Assembly (NCBI GenBank): GCA_003149065.1
Contig: QGFZ01000001.1
Location: 186,001 to 250,000, forward strand
Source of the DNA: Ruminococcaceae bacterium R-25
GTDB lineage: Bacteria; Bacillota; Clostridia; Saccharofermentanales; Saccharofermentanaceae
Direction of reading: 5' to 3'
DNA length: 64,000 nt
Shown one piece after another: positions 33,363 to 41,244 of the stretch. A model generated the notes under the pieces. The model ran no database searches and had not been told where the DNA came from. It worked only from the letters and a program-made list of their open reading frames with translations. The position numbers and the translations under genes are program-made. Numbering within the stretch: the stretch's first letter is position 1; each line of letters opens with the position of its first letter.

Positions 33363-34616
33363 TTACTCTTCGGGAGGCATAGGAAGAGTAGCACCGCCGA
33401 AAGGCATGCAGATTACAGAGCAGTCTTCTCCGTATCTTGCATAAGCTTCGTCAAATGCTTCCTGAGCTGAGTGCATTGGCTCCAAGAAAATGGATCTTAC
33501 GAAGTCATCGTCCATCTCTGAGATAAGGACGATCTTTGCATGCTTTAATACCATTGCGATGGCAGCTGCCTTGTGTCCGCCTAACTGGAAATCTCTTCCG
33601 ACTCTCTCGATAAGCTCGTCAGGTGTATTGGCTGTCGTGAGCCACTCTTCGAACTTGGCGCTGCCGAGGCCCTCATTGCATGCGCCGATGACGATTATCG
33701 TGCCTCCGTCTCTTACTGCATACTTGGAGTTGTCCAAAGCCTTCTGTGTCTGGTAGAGGTTAGCATCCTTAGGAGCGCCGCCCTGTGATACGAGAACGAT
33801 GTCAGCTCTTCTCTTAAGAGGTTTTCTGTACATCTGATCAAGGTACTTGCAGCCTGCTCTGTGAGCTTTGGTAACGTCGCCTGCAACGCAGTAAACGATG
33901 TGTTTATGTTCATCGAGGATAGGGTTAACGATGAAGGAGAGGTGGCAGAATGTCTCTGACTCTTCAATGTCTGCTCTGATAGGGTTTCCGTTGAGGTTTC
34001 CTGCGCAGGCTTTTTCATCGATCATCATGCGGTGGTTTGCCTGGATTGCAGAAGGAGTGGAGACGCCGGGCATAAGAGCCTTTGCTCCGCCGGAATATCC
34101 TGCGAAATAGTGGAACTCGATATTGCCGACACCGATCCTGAAATCCGCTTCTGCAACGCTTCTTGTGATATCAACGGGTGTTCCTCTGGAAGTATCTCCC
34201 ATATGGATGCAGTCAGAAGGGTCACTGTCGATGCATTTAACTTCACTGTAAACGCGCTCGCCGACGAGCTTTTTCTTTTCTTCTTCGGTGTGAGGTCTGT
34301 GTGATCCGAGCGCGAAAACTACTGTGATGTCCTTTGGATCACATCCTGCGAGATAGAGCTCATCAAGGATAGAAGGGATTACGTCAAAACTCGGTAATGG
34401 TCTTGAGATGTCGCTCGTGATGATGCAGATCTTCTGACCGGGCTTTGCGAGGTCTTTTAAACGGGGCGATCCGATAGGATTTTCGAGCGCATAGACAACG
34501 GCATCAGGACCGCGTCTTTCATGCTCGATCTTATTTGCGACAAGGATTTGATCAAGATTCTTGTCAGGAATATCAACTGTCTGTACGCCTTTTCCGTAAC
34601 CGAATTCAACCTTCAT
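33363..34616 (-). CDS. larA: LarA-family nickel-dependent racemase
   Basis: A 417-residue LarA homologue. LarA of lactobacilli racemises lactate with a nickel-pincer (NPN) cofactor; relatives act on other 2-hydroxy acids. Visible family pieces are ALGSHRPHTEEE with the cofactor and substrate histidine, NIEFHYFAGYSGGAKALMPG with the catalytic His and the cofactor Lys, and GGHKAAAIAMV. The cofactor genes larB, larC and larE are not in the window, so they must be elsewhere. An upstream ATG at 34628 is in frame, but GGAG lies 6 bases before the ATG at 34616. It is a single-gene unit with its own promoter. Confidence 0.88.
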   Translation of the reverse strand: MKVEFGYGKGVQTVDIPDKNLDQILVANKIEHERRGPDAVVYALENPIGSPRLKDLAKPGQKICIITSDISRPLPSFDVIPSILDELYLAGCDPKDITVVFALGSHRPHTEEEKKKLVGERVYSEVKCIDSDPSDCIHMGDTSRGTPVDITRSVAEADFRIGVGNIEFHYFAGYSGGAKALMPGVSTPSAIQANHRMMIDEKACAGNLNGNPIRADIEESETFCHLSFIVNPILDEHKHIVYCVAGDVTKAHRAGCKYLDQMYRKPLKRRADIVLVSQGGAPKDANLYQTQKALDNSKYAVRDGGTIIVIGACNEGLGSAKFEEWLTTANTPDELIERVGRDFQLGGHKAAAIAMVLKHAKIVLISEMDDDFVRSIFLEPMHSAQEAFDEAYARYGEDCSVICMPFGGATLPMPPEE

Positions 34617-34645
34617 AATTTGCTCCATGGAAAAATGATTCTTCT

Positions 34646-34673
34646 ATTTTACAGATATGGGGGAGTTTCTCAA
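34646..34673 (-). promoter_or_regulatory. promoter of larA
   Basis: On the minus strand TTGAGA (34673-34668), 16 bases, TAAAAT (34651-34646), about 30 bases before the larA start codon. Confidence 0.55.
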
Positions 34674-34742
34674 CAATCATAATGACCAAAGACTGAAAAC
34701 ATTAATTTCTTATATTACAACAAGTTTTTATACGTGCGCGCA

Positions 34743-34751
34743 TGTTAAGAT
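34743..34751 (+). promoter_or_regulatory. extended -10 promoter element of glnA
   Basis: TGT-TAAGAT (34743-34751) matches an extended -10 box (TGn plus hexamer) 30 bases before the glnA ATG. No good -35 box is seen at the expected place. The AT-rich stretch upstream (34681-34730) could hold regulator sites, but I recognise none. Confidence 0.4.
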
Positions 34752-34781
34752 TAAATCAATACTTTAGCGGAGGTGGAATAT

Positions 34782-36206
34782 ATGCTAAGTAACTTTGAGG
34801 AAGCGAAGAACTTCATTCAGGAAAACGACATCAAGATGATCGACTTCCGAATGATCGACTTGAATGGCAGATGGCATCATCTGACGATCCCTGCCGACAG
34901 ATTCTCCGAATCTACAATGACAGCAGGCATAGGATTTGACGGCAGCAACTATGGTTTTGCGCCTGTCGAAAAGAGTGACATGGTATTTATTCCTGATCTC
35001 TCCAGCGCCGCTATCGACGATTTCTGTGAGATCAAGACTCTTTCCATGATCGGTGATGTCAGGATCATCGGCAAAAACGAGAACATTCCTTTTAACCAGG
35101 AACCCAGAAACGTTTGCAAGCGTGCAGAAGAATACATGCAGGAGATCGGTGTCGCCGATACATTCCTGTTAGGACCGGAATTCGAATTTTATGTTTTCGA
35201 CGAGGTCACATATAACAACAGGCCCAACAGTTCAGGCTTCACGCTTGACGGCGCTGAAGCATTCTGGAACACCGGAGAGTTCGGAAGTCTGGGCTTCCAG
35301 ACACCGCACCAGGGCGGCTACCACGCAGCACCCCCGCAGGACATCGCATACGACTACAGATCCCGCGTATCCATGCTCATGGAGAACCAGGGCATCAAGG
35401 TCAAGTATCACCATCACGAAGTAGGCTCTGCCCAGATGGAGATCGAAGTCGAGTTCGCGCCCATGACCGAGATGGCCGACAAGACCATGCTCACCAAGTA
35501 CATCATCAGGAACGAAGCAGTCAAGGAAGGCAAGACAGCTACATTCATGCCTAAGCCGATATACGGTGAAGCCGGCTCCGGCATGCATGTTCACATGCTG
35601 ATGTTTAAGGACGGCCAGCCCATATTCTACGATGAGAACGGCTATTCAGGCCTCTCGCAGACGGCTCTGTACTTCATCGGAGGCGTTCTCCGTCACGTTT
35701 CCGCTATCTGCGCATTTTCGAACCCTTCGACGAACTCTTATAAGAGACTTCTCCCGGGCTTTGAAGCACCTGTTACGATCGGCTACGCTACCGCAAACAG
35801 AAGTGCGGTAATCCGAATCCCGGCATATGCGAAGGCACCTGATAAGAAGAGATTCGAACTCAGGAACCCTGATGCAACCTGCAATCCGTACTATTGCTAT
35901 GCTGCGATCCTCATGGCAGGTCTGGACGGCATCAAGAACAAGATAGATCCTGAAGCTGAAGGCTACGGCCCTTATGACTTCAACCTCTTCAATCTTTCCG
36001 ATGAGGATAAGAAAAAGATCAAGGGCTTGCCGAAGTCATTAGGTTCGGCATTGAAGGCTCTCGAGAAGGATCACGACTTCCTCACCGCAGGCGGCGTTTT
36101 TCCGATCGAACTGATCAACCTCTGGATCGCCAACCGCAGAAAGGATCTTGGCCGCCACATCTCCATGCCCACACCGATGGAGTATGAGATGTACTACGAT
36201 TTGTAA
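34782..36206 (+). CDS. glnA: glutamine synthetase (type I)
   Basis: A 474-residue GSI-type glutamine synthetase that makes glutamine from glutamate, ammonia and ATP. Signatures: the N-terminal beta-grasp DFRMIDLNGRWHHLTIP, FDGSNYGFAPVEKSDM, the metal ligands in GPEFEFYVFD and EVGSAQMEIEVEF, GSGMHVHM and the ATP region NPSTNSYKRLLPGFEAP with NRSAVIRIP. The length fits the large GSI subunit. A GTG at 34773 is in frame, but it lies within the ribosome binding site; GGAGG is 8 bases from the ATG at 34782. It is a single-gene unit with a strong terminator. Confidence 0.96.
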   Translation: MLSNFEEAKNFIQENDIKMIDFRMIDLNGRWHHLTIPADRFSESTMTAGIGFDGSNYGFAPVEKSDMVFIPDLSSAAIDDFCEIKTLSMIGDVRIIGKNENIPFNQEPRNVCKRAEEYMQEIGVADTFLLGPEFEFYVFDEVTYNNRPNSSGFTLDGAEAFWNTGEFGSLGFQTPHQGGYHAAPPQDIAYDYRSRVSMLMENQGIKVKYHHHEVGSAQMEIEVEFAPMTEMADKTMLTKYIIRNEAVKEGKTATFMPKPIYGEAGSGMHVHMLMFKDGQPIFYDENGYSGLSQTALYFIGGVLRHVSAICAFSNPSTNSYKRLLPGFEAPVTIGYATANRSAVIRIPAYAKAPDKKRFELRNPDATCNPYYCYAAILMAGLDGIKNKIDPEAEGYGPYDFNLFNLSDEDKKKIKGLPKSLGSALKALEKDHDFLTAGGVFPIELINLWIANRRKDLGRHISMPTPMEYEMYYDL

Positions 36207-36228
36207 TAACCAATTGTTCTTTTGTTCC

Positions 36229-36263
36229 GGCCGCAGTCACGGTAACGTGATTGCGGCCTTTTT
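36229..36263 (+). terminator. strong terminator after glnA
   Basis: A 13-base-pair stem, 36229-36241 with 36246-36258 (one G-U pair), closed by a GTAA loop and followed by TTTTT (36259-36263). The 105 bases after it (36264-36368) hold no recognised feature. Confidence 0.92.
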
Positions 36264-36360
36264 GTATTGCGAATTGTCCTTTGTGTCATGGAAACTTCAG
36301 GCAACTCTGCAAGCTGCTGCTTGAAAATGCGCTAAAAAGCGAAAAACGAATATATAAATA

Positions 36361-36395
36361 TAATAAACGGCCCCAAAGCAACAACTTTGAGGCCG
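36361..36395 (-). terminator. terminator after the ABC exporter operon
   Basis: On the minus strand CGGCCTCAAAG (36395-36385) pairs with CTTTGGGGCCG (36378-36368), with one G-U pair, and is followed by TTTATTA. It stands 18 bases after the permease stop codon. Confidence 0.8.
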
Positions 36396-36412
36396 TCTGA
36401 GACGCAGTTAAC

Positions 36413-39112
36413 TTATTCCACGTTCTTTAATGCCACATCCATAGGGATCTTCTTTATCCTGAAGAAGTCGATCATTGAGACGAACGCGTATCCGACGAGA
36501 AGGTAAAGGACTGATAATACCATTGACAAAGGTTTCATGTAGAAAGCAAAGTATCCGTCCATCTGCAGCAGGAATGCGTGGAAGATCCAGAGCATCAGGA
36601 AGTAGCCGACAACGAGACTGATTAATGTAAACAGCACGACGACGATCGCGGTCGGGATGATGTAGAGCGAACCGATCTCGCCGTTCTTAAATCCCAATAT
36701 CTTTACCATGGAGATAGAGTGTTCGTTGCGTTCGATGATGATCTTTGCGAGCAGATAAATGAGGGCTGCCGCGAGGATGATCATCGCATACTTGAAGATC
36801 TCGATGAATCCGCCGACCGAGTGCATGAGCTGGGTCGTTACCTTGGAAATATCCTCCACGGTTATTACGGTTGCGATGTCCTGCTCATCAATGTCGGTTA
36901 TCTCGTTTCTGGAGAAATATCCGGAGAATTCGCCGGACTTCTTATCGAATGTCTTATTGAAGTTCTCGTTGCTCATGAAGACTGCGATGCCGCCGTCGTA
37001 ATCAACGAAGCCCTTGATGGTAAATTCATAAGACTTGTTCTCGTATTCCTCGTGAAGCGATAACACATCGCCTTCCTTAAGATAGAACTTGTCTCTGAAT
37101 GCGGTTGATGCGAAGACACTGCCTTCGGGAACATCGGCAGGAAGTGAGATATATTGGCTGTTGTCTGCGATTCCGTAAACGGTAATGCTCTCATCACCGC
37201 CGCTTCCCATACCTTCGAAGCGCGAGAAATCACTCTTCTGCTTCGGGTACATCAGCGAATGGCAACTGAATCTTTCGGCTGTGTTCTCATCTGTTTCGAT
37301 AACATTGCCGTCCTTGTCTTTGTATCCCATGAGCATGTACTGGTATTCGGCAAAGACCATTTCGGGCGCTTTGTCACCATAGTTGACCAGTGAGTCAGTA
37401 AGACCGAAAGCAAAGCAGAGCATTAGTTCCGACAGGATTACACCGAAGATGAGTACTGCGTAGTTCGGCATGTTCTGGAATAAGACCCTGATCCTGAAGC
37501 GTCTTAAGAATGACCATGCGGGAATCCTTCTTGCCTTTGTGCGTCTGGATTTTGTGAGGTCATGTCTTAAGAATTTCAGAGGGCTTAACTGAAGTTTTTT
37601 CACGATAATGAAAAGGTTGATCAGGAACATCAGAAGCAGCGGAATGACTGTGGTCTTTACCAAAGCCGACGGACTCCAGACAAGACGGGGAGTAGGGAGG
37701 CTGTATGTGTTGTAGTAAAGGTTTACGGCCATCCCGCGGAATGCTGTATAACCCAGTGCATTACCGATCACCGCGCCTGCGATTGTTACGATAAAGGGCA
37801 TCGACATGTAGTGAACTATGAGTTCGCCCTTGCTGTAACCTGAAGCACGCAATGTGCCGATAACGGATGCTTCTTTATCGATCGTGTTGCTGATCGTTAT
37901 AGCGAAGATAAATGCAATGACAGCAATAAGAATGTAGCAGAAAATGCCTGTGCCTGTTGAGTCACCGTCAATGTCAGATATCGCAAAGTTTCTGGCCTGG
38001 CTTAAGTAGGTGGGCAGATAGTCTTTGAGTTCGTTATCGTATACGACTGACTGGGTGATAAGAGCTTTAAGGAAAGCTTCGGAAGTGTCCTTTTGAGCGG
38101 CTTTATCCGCGGGTTCGCTTTCGTAAAAGAATGAGTAATTGTAGTGAAGTCTTGATGGCAGTTCATCAAAAGCTTCAGGTGTTACCATTGCGACGTCGAA
38201 GCCGAACGCGTCAAACATCAGATCTGTATTTGACTCGTGCATCGTGAGGTAATTTACGAATGAGACGAGTCCAGTTATTTCAAACTCTTTGCCGCTGATC
38301 CTGACCTTATCGCCGACTGAAACACCGACTGTTTCAGCGTGATTGCGGTCTAAAGCGATCTCGTTTTTGTTTTCGGGAACGCGGCCTACGATAACAGAAG
38401 CCATATCAACCGTTGAATCACTCTTGAAGATCCTGACCGTGGCATCTTCCGTGCCGTCGTTGTTGTTATCTTCAGATTCATTGCGGTAGAAGTGCTCGAA
38501 AACCTTCACGGGAACAGGCGAGAACCCAGGATCGTTGAGTTTATATTCTTCCGCGATATCCTCCCATTCCTCGTCAACAGCCTTAAGGACTTTCTTATGT
38601 GCTTCTTCATATGCCTCGTTGACAGCTTTTTTGAATTCGTCTGAGTCTCTTGCTTCATCAAGCGCGCTGTCGAAGTTCTCGTCCATTGCAGTCTTTATCT
38701 GCTCTTGGATCATCGCTTCATCGGTAATACCGTAGGCTTCACACTGTGCGCGGACACCGTCTTCTATAGCTTCTTCGACCGTGGAGCGGAGCTCTTTCTC
38801 GATCTCTTCTGCAACTTTTTCATCAGCTTCCTTCATGCCTTCATCGATGAAATACTGCTTAACGTCAGCCATACCGCCGGTGCTTATGCTGTCAAGCATT
38901 TCATCTGAAGCTTTGTGTGAGAGCTCGAAGCACCCGTCTTCAAGATTCAGTTCTTCTTTTCCGGCATTGATAGCAGCGATCATGCTGTCACGGCCTACAT
39001 ACATGCCGGAGATAACACCGATCATGCCTACCATGAAAAGAATGATAACCAGATACTTGTGCCAGTCGGAAGCGAGCTCTTTAGGGATTCGCTTTACAAG
39101 TGGATTTCTCAT
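36413..39112 (-). CDS. FtsX/MacB-type ABC transporter permease
   Basis: An 899-residue permease. One transmembrane helix near 19-38 anchors a large extracytoplasmic domain rich in acidic residues (about 40-370, coiled-coil-like in 80-210). FtsX-like three-helix blocks follow at about 385-510 (YILIAVIAFIFAITISNTIDKEASVIGTLRASGYS) and at the C terminus (about 770-890, with IIIERNEHSISMVKILGFKNGEI), with an extra helix near 560-580. This is the large type VII exporter permease common in Clostridia, which acts on lipids, peptides or cell-wall processes rather than simple ions. It is coupled to the ATPase gene upstream by a 12-base gap and ends before a hairpin terminator. Expression should depend on the upstream riboswitch. 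Confidence 0.9.
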   Translation of the reverse strand: MRNPLVKRIPKELASDWHKYLVIILFMVGMIGVISGMYVGRDSMIAAINAGKEELNLEDGCFELSHKASDEMLDSISTGGMADVKQYFIDEGMKEADEKVAEEIEKELRSTVEEAIEDGVRAQCEAYGITDEAMIQEQIKTAMDENFDSALDEARDSDEFKKAVNEAYEEAHKKVLKAVDEEWEDIAEEYKLNDPGFSPVPVKVFEHFYRNESEDNNNDGTEDATVRIFKSDSTVDMASVIVGRVPENKNEIALDRNHAETVGVSVGDKVRISGKEFEITGLVSFVNYLTMHESNTDLMFDAFGFDVAMVTPEAFDELPSRLHYNYSFFYESEPADKAAQKDTSEAFLKALITQSVVYDNELKDYLPTYLSQARNFAISDIDGDSTGTGIFCYILIAVIAFIFAITISNTIDKEASVIGTLRASGYSKGELIVHYMSMPFIVTIAGAVIGNALGYTAFRGMAVNLYYNTYSLPTPRLVWSPSALVKTTVIPLLLMFLINLFIIVKKLQLSPLKFLRHDLTKSRRTKARRIPAWSFLRRFRIRVLFQNMPNYAVLIFGVILSELMLCFAFGLTDSLVNYGDKAPEMVFAEYQYMLMGYKDKDGNVIETDENTAERFSCHSLMYPKQKSDFSRFEGMGSGGDESITVYGIADNSQYISLPADVPEGSVFASTAFRDKFYLKEGDVLSLHEEYENKSYEFTIKGFVDYDGGIAVFMSNENFNKTFDKKSGEFSGYFSRNEITDIDEQDIATVITVEDISKVTTQLMHSVGGFIEIFKYAMIILAAALIYLLAKIIIERNEHSISMVKILGFKNGEIGSLYIIPTAIVVVLFTLISLVVGYFLMLWIFHAFLLQMDGYFAFYMKPLSMVLSVLYLLVGYAFVSMIDFFRIKKIPMDVALKNVE

Positions 39113-39124
39113 CAGTACGCCTCC

Positions 39125-39832
39125 TTACCATTCGAGCTCGGAAGCGGGGATCTTCTTATCGTTGATATCGTTATGGCGTACGATACCGTCTCTTAACTTG
39201 ATCACGTGATCTGCCATGTGCTTGATCGCTTCGTTGTGTGTGACCATGATGATGGTGCTGCCGTACTTTTTGTTGCAGTCTTCGATAAGTGCGAGGATCT
39301 CTTTACTTGTCTTATAGTCGAGCGCGCCTGTAGGCTCGTCACACATTAAAATATCCGGATTCTTGACAACCGCACGTCCTATGGAAACTCTCTGCTGCTG
39401 TCCTCCGGATAACTGATTAGGATATTTATACTTGTGATCCTGAAGTCCTAATGTTGTGATTACTTCCTCAACGTCCAGCGGTTTGTCCGACAGGTAAGCT
39501 CCGACTTCAATATTCTCTTTTACGTTAAGGTTTGGGATGAGGTTATACATCTGGAATACATAACCCAAGTGTTTTCTTCTGTAGATCGTAAGCTGTTTCT
39601 CATCCATGTCTTCGAGCTTATCACCGTTGATGCTTACGAATCCCGAGTCCGGCGTGTCGATACCTCCGATGATGTTAAGAAGGGTGGACTTGCCTGATCC
39701 CGAAGGCCCAAGAAGGACGCAGAACTCACCTTTGTTTACAGTGAAGTTCATACCTCTTAAGACTTCCTGTTTTGCTTCTCCGGTACCAAAGCTCTTCATA
39801 AGATCTTTGATCTCCAAAAAGTTTTCTGCCAT
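39125..39832 (-). CDS. ABC transporter ATP-binding protein, LolD/MacB type
   Basis: A 235-residue ABC ATPase. Walker A is [14 protein letters not shown] (about 36-49), the Q-loop lies in [13 protein letters not shown], the signature is LSGGQQQR, and Walker B with D-loop is [12 protein letters not shown]; the switch His is in VTHNE. The PTGALD form is typical of ATPases that drive FtsX-like permeases, matching the next gene. GAGGAGA precedes the ATG. It is the first gene after the riboswitch terminator, about 50 bases downstream of it. Confidence 0.95.
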   Translation of the reverse strand: MAENFLEIKDLMKSFGTGEAKQEVLRGMNFTVNKGEFCVLLGPSGSGKSTLLNIIGGIDTPDSGFVSINGDKLEDMDEKQLTIYRRKHLGYVFQMYNLIPNLNVKENIEVGAYLSDKPLDVEEVITTLGLQDHKYKYPNQLSGGQQQRVSIGRAVVKNPDILMCDEPTGALDYKTSKEILALIEDCNKKYGSTIIMVTHNEAIKHMADHVIKLRDGIVRHNDINDKKIPASELEW

Positions 39833-39882
39833 GCTGATCTTCTCCTCTGACTTTATAGATTTTCTAATTCCCTAAAGTCTTC

Positions 39883-39924
39883 GAAAAACGAAAGACCCAA
39901 GTACAGCAAAACTATACTTGGGTC
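39883..39924 (-). terminator. riboswitch-controlled terminator upstream of the ABC operon
   Basis: On the minus strand GACCCAAGTATAG (39924-39912) pairs with CTGTACTTGGGTC (39906-39894), 13 base pairs with one G-U, and is followed by TTTCGTTTTTC. The segment GTATAGTT in and after its left arm can instead pair with AACTATAC from the hairpin at 39947-39969, which would break the terminator. Confidence 0.85.
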
Positions 39925-39965
39925 ATCAATGTCTAAATAATAACGTCATGTATAGTTTGGCTATA

Positions 39966-40052
39966 CATGAGTCTCGCAATTTAAAACAAGCCAGGCCGTA
40001 AGGCCAGGATGTTGACTTGCTACGCTTAGCAGGCGCTTGCTACTCCCCCATG
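39966..40052 (-). promoter_or_regulatory. yybP-ykoY (manganese) riboswitch aptamer
   Basis: Read on the minus strand, the element starts CATGGG then GGAGTAGC and ends GCGAGA then CTCATG. CATGGG (40052-40047) pairs with CTCATG (39971-39966) to form P1, and the flanking GGAGTAGC...GCRAGA blocks are the conserved metal-binding loops of yybP-ykoY RNAs. The middle contains GTCAACATCCTGGCC...GGCC, also typical. These RNAs bind Mn2+ and usually switch on manganese export genes. The right strand of P1 overlaps a 9-base-pair hairpin (CATGTATAG / CTATACATG, 39969-39947), so folding of P1 and of that hairpin exclude each other; freeing AACTATAC would then open the downstream terminator, giving an ON switch. 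Confidence 0.85.
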
Positions 40053-40066
40053 GGAATTACATTCTC

Positions 40067-40095
40067 AAATTAGCATATGCTAATTGGTGTGTCAA
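40067..40095 (-). promoter_or_regulatory. promoter of the riboswitch-ABC operon
   Basis: On the minus strand TTGACA (40095-40090), 17 bases, TAATTT (40072-40067), with a TGC extended -10 element (40075-40073). Transcription would begin near 40060, just ahead of the riboswitch. Confidence 0.7.
40068..40085. promoter_or_regulatory. perfect 18-base palindrome in the promoter, candidate operator
   Basis: AATTAGCATATGCTAATT is a perfect inverted repeat lying between the -35 and -10 boxes of the promoter above and overlapping the -10 box. Its size and place suit a dimeric repressor of the MarR or TetR type. The stretch 40096-40250 beyond it shows no gene, only a weak TCCGAC/GTCGGA inverted repeat. 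Confidence 0.6.
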
Positions 40096-40250
40096 CCTGA
40101 GCAAATCCGCCAAAAAATCGTGGATCTATGTCCGGAATGATCGGGAAAAGGGAAAAGTCAGTTCATCCGGATCTTGTTGTCCGACTTTTTCAGTGGCTTT
40201 TGTCGGAAAAGTGTGACGCAATACCGTGTGACGAGACGGATCTTTGCGGG

Positions 40251-40463
40251 TCAGTAGATCGTTTTTACCTCATCTACACCATACAGTTTCCGGAACTCGG
40301 TAAGATCTGCGTCAGATTTGATGAGCATGACGTCTCTGTACTTGCCGGTCTTATTGTCGATGAAGCCGGCAGTCTTCTCTCCCGTGCAGATGCTGGACTT
40401 TACTGCGGGTGTCTCATTGTCCTTGTTGTAGGATAACTGTGCAGGTTTCTTTTTGCCGAACAT
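40251..40463 (-). CDS. small conserved protein of unknown function
   Basis: A 70-residue protein, MFGKKKPAQLSYN..., with a central SSICTGEKTAGFIDNKTGKYRDVMLI and a C-terminal helix-strand DADLTEFRKLYGVDEVKTIY. I recall similar small proteins in Clostridia, sometimes mislabelled as dehydrogenase fragments; no function is established. Only one Cys is present, so a zinc ribbon is unlikely. AAGGAG inside the end of the upstream HAD gene serves as binding site, and the ATG lies immediately after the HAD stop, so the two are coupled. Confidence 0.7.
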   Translation of the reverse strand: MFGKKKPAQLSYNKDNETPAVKSSICTGEKTAGFIDNKTGKYRDVMLIKSDADLTEFRKLYGVDEVKTIY

Positions 40464-41162
40464 TTAAGCGAACTCCTTTGCCAGAGATAAGGTGAACTCA
40501 TCGTCGTTAAGAACAGAGATGTCAGGGAGCTTTTCGGGCGAGGGAAGGCCTCTTCTGTTGATCCACAACGTGTGCCATCCGGCTTTTATCGCGCCTGCGA
40601 TGTCCTTATCGTAATTGTCTCCGACCATCCAGAGTTCAGACGGGGAGAGCCCTAAGCGGTCTTCCATCATGCGGAAAAGTTCAATGTCAGGCTTGGTGTA
40701 GGGTGTGTCGCCGGTGACGATAACGGATGAACGGTCAAACCAGCGGTCCAGACCTAACATGTCGACCTTGTTCCACTGGTGTTTGGATTCGCCGGCGGTA
40801 AGGATCGCAAGCTTTATCTCAGGATCTTTAGCGAGCTTATCAAGTACGGAAGCGAGCTCATCGCTTATGAACATGTGACTCTGGAGTTCCAGATAAGCGT
40901 CGGCAGCGCGCCCGCCGTCCTCAGGCTTATAGGGAAGACCTAACAGTCTGAATGTCTCGTTGTAGCGCCAGCCGTTGATATCGCGGGTTGAGACTTCACC
41001 GGATTCCAGCTGCGCCATGTTGATGTCGCTCTTCTCGTAGAAGATGCTGATGAATAGAGGCCAGTCGGGGACCTTGACGCCAAGCACAGTCTCTGCGGCC
41101 CGGACCAGCATGTCCTGTCTGCAGTATAGTGTGTCGTCGATGTCGAAAACGATTCCTCTCAT
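40464..41162 (-). CDS. HAD-superfamily hydrolase
   Basis: A 232-residue phosphatase-like protein with the four HAD motifs: FDIDDTLY (nucleophile Asp7 and acid Asp9), LTAG (motif II), KPD with the motif III Lys, and MVGDNYDKDI (motif IV). A helical cap lies between motifs I and II, as in subfamily I enzymes such as YjjG-type nucleotidases and phosphoglycolate phosphatases. The substrate cannot be told from sequence. It is divergent from the serine hydrolase gene, 82 bases apart. Confidence 0.88.
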   Translation of the reverse strand: MRGIVFDIDDTLYCRQDMLVRAAETVLGVKVPDWPLFISIFYEKSDINMAQLESGEVSTRDINGWRYNETFRLLGLPYKPEDGGRAADAYLELQSHMFISDELASVLDKLAKDPEIKLAILTAGESKHQWNKVDMLGLDRWFDRSSVIVTGDTPYTKPDIELFRMMEDRLGLSPSELWMVGDNYDKDIAGAIKAGWHTLWINRRGLPSPEKLPDISVLNDDEFTLSLAKEFA

Positions 41163-41244
41163 GGCTCCTCCGATTTAAGGTTAGGTTAAGATTGTTTGTA
41201 TTATAATAAAGCAGATTCAAGAAAATGGAATAAGGGAGAATCAT

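Noticed and set aside
40128..40436. Plus-strand open frame of 102 residues over the small-protein gene
   Set aside because: It overlaps the minus-strand small gene that has a good ribosome binding site and coupling to the HAD gene; its sequence resembles no family and it has no binding site of its own.
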